In this document: positions 26,967 through 35,442 of the stretch, piece by piece
Numbering within the stretch: the stretch's first letter is position 1
How the letters are laid out: each line of letters opens with the position of its first letter
Source of the DNA: Chloroflexota bacterium
GTDB taxonomy: Bacteria; Chloroflexota; Anaerolineae; Anaerolineales; Villigracilaceae
Length of the DNA stretch: 64,000 nucleotides
Direction: 5' to 3'
Assembly (NCBI GenBank): GCA_016191845.1
Contig: JACPVF010000005.1
Location: 62,001-126,000, forward strand
Translations under genes and position numbers: made by a program
The notes under the pieces: model-generated
Database searches by the model: none
What the model was told of the DNA's origin: nothing
The model's input: only the letters and a program-made list of their open reading frames with translations

Positions 26967-27800
26967 ATGGAAAAGAAAATGAAACACATTCTGGTAACAA
27001 ATGACGATGGGGTATTGGCGCCCGGGCTGCTGGCTCTGGCGCAGGAAATGCGCAAGCTTGGTAAGGTAAGCATCCTGGCCCCTGACCGCAACTGGTCGGG
27101 CGGCGGACATGTCAAGACCCTGGATCGCGCGCTGCGCGTCCGTGAATTCCGTTTGGCTGACGGCACACAGGCCTTCGCCAGCGACGGTGCACCGTCTGAT
27201 TGCGTGGCGCTGGCTACGCTGGGCTACTTCAAGGAACCGATCGACCTGGTGGTCTCAGGTATCAACGTGGGGGCGAACCTCGGCCACGATGTGACTTACT
27301 CAGGCACGGTGACAGCCGCCATGGAGGCGGTCATCATGGGCGTGCCCGGGGTGGCGGTTTCGCTCGAAGCCATCGAAGGCCACATCGGCGAAGTGGATTA
27401 TTCTACGGCGGCGCAGGCTGCAGGTAAGGTGGTCCGCCAGGTGATCGAGAACGGCTTGCCGCAGGAGATCCTGCTAAACGTCAATGTGCCGTTCCTGCCC
27501 ACCGAAAAGATCCGTGGCATCATGCTCACCCGTCAGGGACTGCGCGTATATCACAGCCGTCTCGATGAGCGCGTGGACCCACGCAACCGTCCGTATTATT
27601 GGATCGGCGGCGATGCGCCGACTGGCGTCCCCGAACGCGGCACCGACGTGGGCGCGCTGGCTGAAGGTTTTGTCTCGGTCACGCCCATGCAACTGGACCT
27701 GACCGCCTTCCGCGCCCTGACCGATCTGAACACCTGGACCTGGGACAATCCCTCCTCTTTGGAATCCACGCTGCTGGAAGCCGTACAAGCAGAAAAGTAG
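26967..27800 (+). CDS. surE: SurE 5'/3'-nucleotidase (nucleoside monophosphate phosphatase)
   Basis: The protein has 277 residues (273 if the second ATG at 26979 is used). The metal-binding opening ILVTNDDGVLAPG and the family signature VSGINVGANLGHDVTYSGTV are both intact. SurE releases phosphate from nucleoside 5'- or 3'-monophosphates and short polyphosphates in the cytoplasm. A Pho-type repeat precedes the gene and it stands between phosphate-sensing genes and the second Pst operon, so here it probably recycles phosphate from nucleotides during starvation. SurE is more often found beside pcm or in stationary-phase contexts. No Shine-Dalgarno is evident at the first ATG. Confidence 0.92.
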   Translation: MEKKMKHILVTNDDGVLAPGLLALAQEMRKLGKVSILAPDRNWSGGGHVKTLDRALRVREFRLADGTQAFASDGAPSDCVALATLGYFKEPIDLVVSGINVGANLGHDVTYSGTVTAAMEAVIMGVPGVAVSLEAIEGHIGEVDYSTAAQAAGKVVRQVIENGLPQEILLNVNVPFLPTEKIRGIMLTRQGLRVYHSRLDERVDPRNRPYYWIGGDAPTGVPERGTDVGALAEGFVSVTPMQLDLTAFRALTDLNTWTWDNPSSLESTLLEAVQAEK

Positions 27801-27838
27801 CGACAGGTTTCTCCTCCTCTTCTTCTCCTGAAAAGGGG

Positions 27839-27869
27839 ACCTGCCCGCCACTGGGCCTGGCGGGCAGGT
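27839..27869 (+). terminator. hairpin downstream of surE
   Basis: ACCTGCCCGCCA and TGGCGGGCAGGT form a perfect 12-bp stem around a 7-nt loop. No T-run follows, so it may stabilise the 3' end or need Rho. It separates surE from the Pho-box promoter of the second pst operon. Confidence 0.55.
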
Positions 27870-27907
27870 GCATTTAACGGGGAATCTCAAAAAACGTCCG
27901 ACCGACT

Positions 27908-27961
27908 TTAACTGAACGTTAACCGCTCCTTCCCTTGCCCTTAAAAGCCGCTTGATAACAT
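27908..27961 (+). promoter_or_regulatory. Pho box and promoter of the second pst operon
   Basis: TTAACT (27908) and TTAACC (27919) are exact 11-bp repeats, with a weaker TTCCCT at 27930. TAACAT at 27956-27961 is a -10 candidate, 20 bp after the third position. An AAGGAG ribosome site follows before the ATG at 27996. Confidence 0.68.
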
Positions 27962-27995
27962 CAGCCACGTAGAAAAATCAAAGGAGAAAAAAGAA

Positions 27996-29183
27996 ATGAC
28001 CCGTGTTGTTCGTCCTGTATTCTTCGTCCTGGTCGCGTTGAGCTTCCTGCTTGCGGCCTGCGGTGGTACGCCTGCCACCCCCGTCACCGTCGTCGAGACC
28101 CAGGTGGTCGAAAAGGTCGTCACCGCCACCCCTGATGCTTCCATGCCCGAACTGCCCGCTGGCTCCGTTCAGATCAACGGCGCGGGCGCGACCTTCCCGC
28201 TTCCCGTCTATACCGAGTGGACCTATGCTTACTCGTATGTGGATCCCGCTGTGGTCATCAACTACCAGGGCATTGGCTCGGGTGGCGGCAAGAAGGCCAT
28301 CGTCGATGGCACCGTCGACTTCGCTGGTTCCGACTCCCTGCTTAAGGATGAGGAATACACTTCTGGCAAGGACCTGCAGATGTATCCGATGCTGGCTGGC
28401 GCCGTGGTCGTGATCTACAACTTCACGCCTGCCAAGGAATATCCTGCTGACTTCAAGGCCCCCAAACTGATTCTGGACCGCCAGACCCTGGTCGACATCT
28501 ACAACGCCAAGGTCACCAAGTGGAATGATCCCGCCATCGTGGCGCTCAACCCCGACCTGGCCGACTACCTGCCCGCCGAGACCATCACCGCTGTTCACCG
28601 CTCCGACGGCTCTGGCACGACCGAGATCTTCACCAAGGCCCTCACCGCCTTCAGCGCGGACTGGACCGCGGGTGGCGCCTCTTCCATCGAGTGGCCTGTC
28701 GATAAGGCTGGCAATGGCGTGGGCGGTAAGGGCAACGCGGGTGTGGCCGCCTCTGTCATCAACACCCCCAATTCCCTCGGCTACGTGGAACTCTCCTACG
28801 CTGTCTCCAATAACCTGGCCTTCGCCGACCTGATCAACAAGGCGGGCCAGAAGGTGACCGCCAACGCCGATAGTGTAGCCTCTGCCATGAATGACTTCTC
28901 GGGTGCCTTCAGCGACAAGCTCACCGCCACCATCGTGGACGGCGAAGGTGCTGGCTCCTACCCGATCGTGGGCTACACCTACATCATCCTGCACACCACC
29001 AGCATGACCGACTGTGTCAAGGCTGAGAAACTCCTGCAGTTCCTGCAGTGGGCCCTGACCGATCCCTCCGCCACCTCCCGTGCTGGCGCCCTGGGCTACT
29101 CGGTTCTGCCCGACGCCGTCCGCGAGCAGGTGTTCGCCAAGTTCGGCGAAGTAACCTGCAACGGCGCGCCCGTGCTCAAATAA
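27996..29183 (+). CDS. pstS: phosphate-binding lipoprotein PstS, second copy
   Basis: This 395-residue lipoprotein precursor has lipobox LAAC (C25) after a hydrophobic signal. A Thr/Pro/Val-rich tether (TPATPVTVVETQVVEKVV) leads to the binding domain, with INGAGATFPLPVYTEW, IGSGGGKKAIVDG, and HRSDGSGTTEIFTKAL, the phosphate-contact motifs of PstS. Codon use is strongly biased toward C/G third positions (GCC, ACC, ATC), as expected for a highly expressed gene. AAGGAG precedes the ATG. A Pho box lies upstream and a UUCG-capped hairpin with T-run lies before pstC, so the binding protein should be made in excess over the permease. Confidence 0.95.
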   Translation: MTRVVRPVFFVLVALSFLLAACGGTPATPVTVVETQVVEKVVTATPDASMPELPAGSVQINGAGATFPLPVYTEWTYAYSYVDPAVVINYQGIGSGGGKKAIVDGTVDFAGSDSLLKDEEYTSGKDLQMYPMLAGAVVVIYNFTPAKEYPADFKAPKLILDRQTLVDIYNAKVTKWNDPAIVALNPDLADYLPAETITAVHRSDGSGTTEIFTKALTAFSADWTAGGASSIEWPVDKAGNGVGGKGNAGVAASVINTPNSLGYVELSYAVSNNLAFADLINKAGQKVTANADSVASAMNDFSGAFSDKLTATIVDGEGAGSYPIVGYTYIILHTTSMTDCVKAEKLLQFLQWALTDPSATSRAGALGYSVLPDAVREQVFAKFGEVTCNGAPVLK

Positions 29184-29206
29184 ATTAGCTATCTCCCCAA
29201 GTCCCA

Positions 29207-29248
29207 GGAGGGTCCTGCTTCGGTGGGACCCTCCACCCCCTGTTTTTT
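29207..29248 (+). terminator. UUCG-tetraloop terminator/attenuator between pstS2 and pstC2
   Basis: The 12-bp stem GGAGGGTCCTGC / GTGGGACCCTCC (two G-T pairs) is closed by a TTCG tetraloop and followed by TTTTTT (29243-29248). It should terminate most transcripts after pstS, with partial read-through into pstCAB and phoU. Confidence 0.85.
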
Positions 29249-29304
29249 GCCACCAGCGCATATCCCTTTCCTCAGACTGTCGGGACTACATTCTGAGCAG
29301 AGGG

Positions 29305-30339
29305 ATGTGGGTTGTGGAAAACGGAATTGAGATGACGAAACAAATTTCCATTCCCCCTGAACGACATTGGTTCAGTCGCCTCCAGCGGATCACCCGTCAC
29401 GGCGATTCTCCCTGGCAGGCTATCATCATCGTTATGGCTGTGCTGGTCATGGTGTTGATGCTTGCCATCGGCTGGATGCTCTGGCGCGAATCCGCTGACG
29501 CCCGTGCCGCCTTCGGCTGGGGCTTTCTGACCCCCTCGCTCGATACCAGCTGGGACCCGGTCAACGACAAGTTCGAGGCCTGGCCTTTTATCTATGGCAC
29601 GCTGCTCACCGCCCTGACGGCCATTGTGCTGGCCATCCCGATCAGCCTCGGCGTCGCCATCTTCATGTCCGAGTTGTGCCCCGACTGGCTCCGCATGCCC
29701 CTCAACTGGCTGGTGGAATTGTTAGCCGCCATCCCCAGCGTGGTCTACGGCCTGTGGGGCATCTTCGTCTTTTTGCCCCTGGTGGTGACACCTGTGGGCG
29801 GGGCCCTGTTCGAGACCTTGGGAAAGGTTCCCATGTTGAACGTCCTGTTCACGGGCCCCATCCCTCCGAGCGGTGCTTCGCGTCTGGGGGCAGCCTTCAT
29901 CCTGACCATCATGATCATCCCCACCATTACGGCCGTCACTCGCGATGTGCTGCTTTCCATTCCGAGCAGTCAGCGGGAGGCGGCCCTGGCGCTGGGGGCC
30001 ACGCAATGGGAGACCATCTGGCAGGTATTGCTGCCCTACGGCCTTTCGGGCATCCTGGGCGCGGTGATCCTGGGCCTGGGGCGCGCCCTGGGCGAGACGA
30101 TGGCCGTCACCATGGTGATTGGCAATAGTATTGAGGGCTCGCCCTCGCTGCTACGGCCTGGCTATACCATGGCCAGTGTCATCGCCAATGAGTTTGCCGA
30201 AGCGGTGACCAAACTCCACACCCAGGCGTTGATCGAGATCGGTCTGGTGTTGTTCTTCATGACCCTGCTGCTGAACATGGTCGCCCGCCTGCTGGTCTGG
30301 CGAGTGGCGCGGCGGACTCCGCAGGAGGCGCGCGCATGA
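29305..30339 (+). CDS. pstC: phosphate ABC transporter permease PstC, second copy
   Basis: This is a 344-residue permease with about six helices and the PstC motifs AAIPSVVYGLWGIFVFLPL, IPSSQREAALALGATQWETI, and GRALGETMAVTMVIGN. It is longer than the first copy mainly because of an extended N-terminus and a loop around residues 165-190. An alternative ATG at 29332 would remove nine residues; neither has a strong ribosome site. The gene overlaps pstA by 4 nt. Confidence 0.93.
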   Translation: MWVVENGIEMTKQISIPPERHWFSRLQRITRHGDSPWQAIIIVMAVLVMVLMLAIGWMLWRESADARAAFGWGFLTPSLDTSWDPVNDKFEAWPFIYGTLLTALTAIVLAIPISLGVAIFMSELCPDWLRMPLNWLVELLAAIPSVVYGLWGIFVFLPLVVTPVGGALFETLGKVPMLNVLFTGPIPPSGASRLGAAFILTIMIIPTITAVTRDVLLSIPSSQREAALALGATQWETIWQVLLPYGLSGILGAVILGLGRALGETMAVTMVIGNSIEGSPSLLRPGYTMASVIANEFAEAVTKLHTQALIEIGLVLFFMTLLLNMVARLLVWRVARRTPQEARA

Positions 30340-31301
30340 CCGCCACCACCGCAACCAGCACGCGCTTTCAGCAATTGATCGCCGAACAGCAGGCATCCCT
30401 CACCCCGCGCCGGAAGATCGTCAACGCAGTGATGCTGTCGCTGACGGGTTTGATGACCCTGCTGGCGCTGATTCCCCTCTTCTGGATCGTCGGTTATGTG
30501 ATCTACAAGGGCGGCCAGCAACTCAACCTCGATTTCTTCACCCAACTCCCGCGTCCGCTGGGCATGGATGGGGGAGGGGTGCTGCATGCCATTCAAGGGA
30601 CGGTGGTCATCACGCTCCTGGCCGCCGTGTTTGCCACCCCGCCCGGAGTGTTGGCGGCCTTCTATGCGGCGCGTTTCCCGAATACGCCCTTGGGCGTTGC
30701 TCTGCGCTTCAGCACGGATGTGCTCTCAGGCGTGCCGTCCATCGTCATCGGCTTATTTGCCTACGCCCTGATCGTCAAGCCGATGGGGCATTACTCGGGC
30801 CTGGCAGGCGGAATCGCCATGGCGATTCTCATGCTGCCGACCATCATCCGCACCACCGAGGAAATGCTCAAGCTGGTGCCACATGCCCTGCGTGAAGGCT
30901 CGTTGGCTCTCGGCGCCCCCGAGTGGAAAACTTCAATCATTGTGCTGTTTCCTGCCGCCCTGAATGGGGTCATCACCGGCTTTTTGTTGGCGATTGCTCG
31001 CGCAGCAGGTGAGACAGCGCCGTTGCTCTTCACCGCTCTGGGAAACGAGCGTTACGACATCGGCACCATTGTTCGCAACGGGGTCGCACAAAACCAGTCC
31101 TTCCTCCAGATCCTTGAACGCATCGTTGACCAGCCCGTGGACTCACTTCCGCTCACGCTGTGGAAATATGCCCAGCAGCCCTATCCCGAGCGCGTCGAGC
31201 AATCCTGGGCGGTGGCGCTCGTGCTGATGATCTTCGTCCTCCTGATCAATGTTCTGGCCCGTCTGTGGGTGGAAGCCCGCAAACGCCGCCTGCAAGGTTA
31301 A
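30336..31301 (+). CDS. pstA: phosphate ABC transporter permease PstA, second copy
   Basis: The protein has 321 residues, with a soluble N-terminal segment of about 40 residues before the first membrane helix. The coupling loop [20 protein letters not shown] and the motif [18 protein letters not shown] identify PstA. It starts within the pstC stop (ATGA) and is followed 4 nt later by pstB. Together the four genes make one complete importer. Confidence 0.93.
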   Translation: MTATTATSTRFQQLIAEQQASLTPRRKIVNAVMLSLTGLMTLLALIPLFWIVGYVIYKGGQQLNLDFFTQLPRPLGMDGGGVLHAIQGTVVITLLAAVFATPPGVLAAFYAARFPNTPLGVALRFSTDVLSGVPSIVIGLFAYALIVKPMGHYSGLAGGIAMAILMLPTIIRTTEEMLKLVPHALREGSLALGAPEWKTSIIVLFPAALNGVITGFLLAIARAAGETAPLLFTALGNERYDIGTIVRNGVAQNQSFLQILERIVDQPVDSLPLTLWKYAQQPYPERVEQSWAVALVLMIFVLLINVLARLWVEARKRRLQG

Positions 31302-31305
31302 TCCC

Positions 31306-32139
31306 ATGACCATTCAAACCCTCGAAATTGAATCTCAAACCCATTCCGCCGGCTCGGACGCCAAGCCGCTGGGAGCCAAGATGGAAGTACAAAATATGTC
31401 GGTCTTCTACGGGAAGTTCCGCGCCCTGACCGACATCAACATGAACATCTACGCCAACAAGATTACGGCCATCATCGGACCGTCGGGCTGCGGAAAATCC
31501 ACCCTGCTGCGCTCCTTCAATCGCATGAACGACCTGACCCCCAGCGCTCGCGTGGAGGGGAGCATCCTCCTGGATGGGCGTGACATCACCGCCAATCGTG
31601 AAGACGTGGTCGATGTTCGCCGCCGAATCGGCATGGTCTTCCAGCGCCCGAATCCGTTTCCGAAGAACATCTATGAGAATGTAGCTTATGGTCCGCGCCT
31701 CTATGGGATCCGCCGTAAGAACGACCTCGATCTGATCGTGGAGAAATCCCTCAAGCAGGCCGCCCTGTGGGAGGAGGTCAAGGACAAACTCCACCAGAGC
31801 GGACTCTCACTCTCGGGCGGGCAGCAGCAGCGTCTATGTATCGCGCGCGCGTTGGCGGTCGAGCCTGAGGTGATTCTGATGGATGAACCCGCCTCGGCGC
31901 TGGACCCCATCTCCACCCTGCGCATCGAAGAGTTGATGCACGACATCGTCAAGGAATATACCATCCTCATCGTGACCCACAACATGCAGCAGGCGGCACG
32001 CGTTTCCGATTTTACTGCCATGATGATGATCGACGAGCATCGCTCAGGGCGCATGATCGAATTCGGGGAGACCAAGTCGATCTTTACCAATCCAAAGGAC
32101 AAACGCACCGAAGATTACGTGACTGGAAGATTTGGATAG
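31306..32139 (+). CDS. pstB: phosphate ABC transporter ATP-binding protein PstB, canonical copy
   Basis: The ATG at 31306 follows AAGG and is preferred over an earlier in-frame ATG at 31249 inside pstA. The 277-residue product keeps every PstB motif: Walker [29 protein letters not shown], signature [14 protein letters not shown], Walker [13 protein letters not shown], switch histidine [13 protein letters not shown], and the end EDYVTGRFG. About 25 residues precede the ABC domain. It serves as the reference for judging the two altered PstB copies of the first operon. Confidence 0.95.
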   Translation: MTIQTLEIESQTHSAGSDAKPLGAKMEVQNMSVFYGKFRALTDINMNIYANKITAIIGPSGCGKSTLLRSFNRMNDLTPSARVEGSILLDGRDITANREDVVDVRRRIGMVFQRPNPFPKNIYENVAYGPRLYGIRRKNDLDLIVEKSLKQAALWEEVKDKLHQSGLSLSGGQQQRLCIARALAVEPEVILMDEPASALDPISTLRIEELMHDIVKEYTILIVTHNMQQAARVSDFTAMMMIDEHRSGRMIEFGETKSIFTNPKDKRTEDYVTGRFG

Positions 32140-32142
32140 CGT

Positions 32143-32148
32143 TATAAT
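32143..32148 (+). promoter_or_regulatory. promoter of phoU
   Basis: A perfect -10 box TATAAT lies just after the pstB stop. The predicted start is near 32155, and AAAGAGG precedes the phoU ATG at 32178. No Pho repeats are seen at the expected place, so phoU can be made independently of starvation. Confidence 0.6.
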
Positions 32149-32177
32149 ACGACATCGAACCACAAAAAGAGGTATGT

Positions 32178-32864
32178 ATGCTTCGGAAAACGTTTGAGAC
32201 CGAGTTACAGCAATTGAAGGATGAGGTGCTTGTGTTAGGCAGCATGGCCGAGCAGGCCATCCTGAATTCTGTGGAAGCGCTCAAGAAGCGTGATCTCAAG
32301 GCTTCGGAAAAGATCCTCGAAGATGACCGTGCCATCAATAAGAAGCGCTTCGATATCGAGAACCAGTTGATGATCCTGATCGCCACCCAGCAGCCCATGG
32401 CCCACGACCTGCGCCTGCTGGCCTCCACCATGGAGATCATCTCTGAACTGGAGCGCATGGGCGATTACGCCAAGGGCATCGCCAACATCAATATCCGCAT
32501 GGGCGACCAGCCCTTGCTCAAGCCGTTGATCGACATCCCCCGCATGGCTCAGAAGGACGTGGATATGCTCCACCGCGCTCTGACCGCCTTCGTCAACGAG
32601 GATGTGGAGGCCGCCCGCGTCATCCCCGCCGAGGACGATGAGGTGGACGCGCTCTACAATCAGGTCTATCGTGAGTTGATGATGTTCGTCATCCAGGATC
32701 CCAAGTCCATCGAGCGCGCCAACTGGCTCCTGTGGGTGGCGCACAATCTCGAGCGTGTGGCCGACCGCGTCACCAACATCTGTGAACGCACCATCTTCAT
32801 CGCCACAGGCGAAATGGCGGAGATCAAGTCCACGGATGATGATTTTTGGAAGAACCAGTCATAA
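32178..32864 (+). CDS. phoU: phosphate signalling accessory protein PhoU
   Basis: This is a 228-residue all-helical protein with the two PhoU repeats: the first around residues 15-110 (LGSMAEQAILNSVEALKKRD, then ISELERMGDYAKGIANI) and the second around 120-215 (LWVAHNLERVADRVTNICER). The E-x-x-R-x-x-D-x-x-x-N-I metal-cluster motif is present in each. PhoU links the Pst transporter to PhoR and keeps the regulon off when phosphate is plentiful. It has its own -10 box but is also reachable from the pst operon. A strong bidirectional terminator follows. Confidence 0.94.
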   Translation: MLRKTFETELQQLKDEVLVLGSMAEQAILNSVEALKKRDLKASEKILEDDRAINKKRFDIENQLMILIATQQPMAHDLRLLASTMEIISELERMGDYAKGIANINIRMGDQPLLKPLIDIPRMAQKDVDMLHRALTAFVNEDVEAARVIPAEDDEVDALYNQVYRELMMFVIQDPKSIERANWLLWVAHNLERVADRVTNICERTIFIATGEMAEIKSTDDDFWKNQS

Positions 32865-32892
32865 CTTGCATTGTGCTCTACTCTCAAACCAT

Positions 32893-32929
32893 AAAAAAGA
32901 GGCGGACCATACGGTCCGCCTCTTTTTTG
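32893..32929. terminator. bidirectional Rho-independent terminator
   Basis: AAAAAAGAGGCGGACC and GGTCCGCCTCTTTTTT form a perfect 16-bp stem with a 4-nt loop, between phoU and the convergent NAD-salvage operon. Confidence 0.94.
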
Positions 32930-32930
32930 T

Positions 32931-34274
32931 TTACCACACCCGTTCCAGGTTGGGATTTTCACGCGGTCTGCGGCCTACCTTGGCCATATCCACCCATTCA
33001 CCGCGGAGCTTCACCCGCACCACGTCGGCGGTGAAGTCGGTGACCGTGGCGCCGTTATTGTTGAACAGGTACGAGCCCACCGCATAGATGTCGACGGGAA
33101 CGCCCAGCTTCTCGAACTTGCGGATCTTCTCGGGCTGGAATCCGCCTGAGACGACGATCTTCACGTTGCGGCAATATTCCTTCGCCGCCTCCTGCCAGGA
33201 CTTTGGCAGGCTCCAGCGCTCCCAGGCGGAATCCAACGCCTGACGGACGTTGAAGACCAGGCGCGGGGTCACGCCCAGGTCCAGGCTGGGCTCGCCCAGA
33301 GGCGGAACCGAAACGTCGCGCAGGCTTCCGCTCGTGTCGAGACGCACGCCGTACAGTTTGTACTTCTCAGCCTCTTCCTTTTGGCCTGCATCCATCAACT
33401 TGCGATATTCGGTGAACATGGCATCCAGCGTGCGCAGCGAATCGCGGACGCTGTCGTTGTTGAAATCCACCAGCGCAATGCGCGGCACGTTGACGGGCAG
33501 GACGCGCGCAAAGGCCATCATGGCCTCGGCAGTGTCACCCAGGAAGGAGGCGATGGCCGCATGGGCGATGGTCCCGCCGCCTGCGCCGCCCCACCAGTCG
33601 CCCTGGGCATCGGTCGAGATGAACGGGCCGATATCCTGGAAATGATCCTGATTAAAGCGCTGGACGGCAATGCTGTAGGCGTAGCCGTCGGCGGCCTGGG
33701 CCTCGTGCAGGTCGAAGCGGGCGGGGAAGAACAGCACGGGCTTGCCGCGCGCCGCCACCAGCGTCTCGTACACGTTGGTCGCCACGCGGCTGGAGCGGGT
33801 GAAGATGCCCAGGGTGGGCGTCTCCAACAGCGCAAAGTCGCGATAGCGTCCGCGCACCTTGAGCACGGGCTGGATGTAGAGCGGATTGCCATCCGACTCG
33901 ACTACGCAGCCGTCATGCACCGCCCAAACTTCGAGCCTGTCAGAGGTGTCGACGAAGCGTTCGCCCTCGAAGTAGCCCGTGCAATGCTTGAGCATGGCTA
34001 GGGCCTTGTCCACGCCCACGATGACGGTCTGGCCGACGCGGCGGGTGAACCATTGCATCTCCACTTCGATGTCGCCCACTGCGATCTCTTCCGGGGAGAT
34101 GCCTTCGGGCAGGTTGGGGTATCCACCGCGATAGATGTAACCCTCGGCGGCCAGCACGGTCAACATGCGGTTGATGTTTTCGAAATACTTGTCGGAATAC
34201 CAGCCCTTGCGCATCCGTTCGATGTCGAGTTTGAAAGTTTCGTTGGTAAGACGTTTTCCGTCGAAGATGGACAT
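32931..34274 (-). CDS. nicotinate phosphoribosyltransferase-family protein
   Basis: This 447-residue protein has the NAPRTase layout: an N-terminal domain with WYSDKYFENINRML, a barrel with RVATNVYETLVAARGKPVLF, and the C-terminal phosphate-site segment VSGGFQPEKIRKF ... VDIYAVGSYLFNNN ... TDFTADVVRVKL. The family joins nicotinic acid to phosphoribosyl pyrophosphate, the committed step of the Preiss-Handler NAD salvage route. It ends two bases after the phoU terminator on the opposite strand and follows a nicotinamidase-like gene by 3 nt, so the pair can convert nicotinamide to nicotinate mononucleotide. The family is certain; a different base specificity cannot be excluded. Confidence 0.87.
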   Translation of the reverse strand: MSIFDGKRLTNETFKLDIERMRKGWYSDKYFENINRMLTVLAAEGYIYRGGYPNLPEGISPEEIAVGDIEVEMQWFTRRVGQTVIVGVDKALAMLKHCTGYFEGERFVDTSDRLEVWAVHDGCVVESDGNPLYIQPVLKVRGRYRDFALLETPTLGIFTRSSRVATNVYETLVAARGKPVLFFPARFDLHEAQAADGYAYSIAVQRFNQDHFQDIGPFISTDAQGDWWGGAGGGTIAHAAIASFLGDTAEAMMAFARVLPVNVPRIALVDFNNDSVRDSLRTLDAMFTEYRKLMDAGQKEEAEKYKLYGVRLDTSGSLRDVSVPPLGEPSLDLGVTPRLVFNVRQALDSAWERWSLPKSWQEAAKEYCRNVKIVVSGGFQPEKIRKFEKLGVPVDIYAVGSYLFNNNGATVTDFTADVVRVKLRGEWVDMAKVGRRPRENPNLERVW

Positions 34275-34277
34275 GGG

Positions 34278-35306
34278 TTAAGCCTTTGGGAAATCCTTCC
34301 AGTTCTCAATGGGGTCCGTGGAGCGGACGATGTGCATGCCTGCCGCGGCGAAGTCGGCGTAGGCCTGATCGGCGGCGTGAGTGTAATCGGCACCCGGGAC
34401 GACCACGGGTGAGGTGCAATCTTCGAGCAGATAGATCTTCTTCGCCAGTGCGGGGTCCACGCCGCGGATGTCTTCCAGCAGGTCGGCCAGGGTCCACGCC
34501 ACGCAATGACTTTTGGCCTGTCCCGCCACGATGAGCGCGTCCACGTCCTGAAGCATGTCGATGTACTTCGGGTTGCGCTGTTCGAGCGTCTCGCCCATGG
34601 GACCCGTCTGCACCTCGGGGCCGATGGCGGAGTAGTTCTCGGTGAAGGGATGATCGCCCTTGACCTCGAACTGGGTTTGTGCCGTGCGGGCGATGGAATG
34701 GAAGAAGAGCGCCTCCTCCACCGACGAGACCAGCGCATGGCCCACACCGCCCAGCATGGCGTGGTATGGCCAGATTGTCAGCGCATATTTGCCGCTCATT
34801 TCCAGTTGCGTCACGTAATGCAACAACATTTCCTGTCCGTATTCGGGCGAGACACCCAACGGGCCCGCCAGCGCGGGGTTGAACTTCCACGTCCCCGAGC
34901 GCACATCTTCGACCTTGATCTGGGAGTAAGGGGAGGGGTGTTTTCCGTCGGCATCCACAAGGAAGATGGCATGGAAGATCTGGATCGACATGTGTGTGTC
35001 GAGCGTGGCCGTGACCTGTGAGATGACTCCCAGATTGCGATAGATGAACTCGCACAGACGCACGGTATCATCCACGGCGGCGCGTCCGCTGCGGCCCGCT
35101 ACAAACAACTCGAAGTCGGGCAGGCAAAAGGTGTTCTGGGTATCCACCAGCAACAGCCAGATGCGGCGCTTGTCGGCGGCTACGGGTTGAAGTCCGTGCT
35201 GCCTGGCCCAGTCCATGGCCTGGGTAGCGCGCTGTTCATAGGGGACGCGCCAGACCTGGTCTGCGCGTTGGGGGGTGAAGAAATCAGGTAAGGGGAGTGG
35301 TGTCAT
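34278..35306 (-). CDS. isochorismatase-fold cysteine hydrolase, probable nicotinamidase
   Basis: This is a 342-residue protein, longer than the usual 180-230 residues for nicotinamidase. D55 in LLLVDTQNTF, K173 before LTIWPYHA, and C268 in VAGQAKSHCVAWTLADLLED fit the Asp-Lys-Cys triad. The extra length is an N-terminal extension of about 45 residues and insertions around residues 120-165 and 205-240. Nicotinamidase hydrolyses nicotinamide to nicotinate, the substrate of the next enzyme in the operon. AAAGGAT serves as the ribosome site and overlaps a perfect palindrome, so translation start and operator are intertwined. Another amidase activity in this large fold is possible, but the context argues for NAD salvage. 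Confidence 0.8.
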   Translation of the reverse strand: MTPLPLPDFFTPQRADQVWRVPYEQRATQAMDWARQHGLQPVAADKRRIWLLLVDTQNTFCLPDFELFVAGRSGRAAVDDTVRLCEFIYRNLGVISQVTATLDTHMSIQIFHAIFLVDADGKHPSPYSQIKVEDVRSGTWKFNPALAGPLGVSPEYGQEMLLHYVTQLEMSGKYALTIWPYHAMLGGVGHALVSSVEEALFFHSIARTAQTQFEVKGDHPFTENYSAIGPEVQTGPMGETLEQRNPKYIDMLQDVDALIVAGQAKSHCVAWTLADLLEDIRGVDPALAKKIYLLEDCTSPVVVPGADYTHAADQAYADFAAAGMHIVRSTDPIENWKDFPKA

Positions 35307-35314
35307 TTTTATCC

Positions 35315-35337
35315 TTTAGTGTATTTTTTACACTAAA
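35315..35337. promoter_or_regulatory. palindromic operator upstream of the NAD-salvage operon
   Basis: TTTAGTGTA and TACACTAAA form a perfect 9-bp inverted repeat with a 5-T spacer, directly before the start at 35306. The arm length and 5-nt spacer resemble operators of NAD-metabolism repressors such as NrtR; no such regulator gene lies in the window. Confidence 0.7.
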
Positions 35338-35409
35338 TACGACCAGAAATGAAAGCGGATTGGTTCCGCTTGTGAACTGATTGTACCCGCCTCGGATGGA
35401 TTGTCAAGG

Positions 35410-35442
35410 AAAAAATTCAGGGCAGACGGATGGTCTGCCCTG
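35410..35442 (-). terminator. Rho-independent terminator of the kinase/acyl-reductase operon
   Basis: CAGGGCAGAC and GTCTGCCCTG form a 10-bp stem; on the minus strand it is followed by AATTTTTTCC. It closes the six-gene operon whose last gene ends at 35443. Confidence 0.88.

Noticed and set aside
27978-29261. Long open frame opposite the second pstS (427 codons, minus strand)
   Set aside because: It mirrors a strongly G/C-third-position gene; its translation is Gly/Val/His/Asp-rich with no domain, and pstS is certain.
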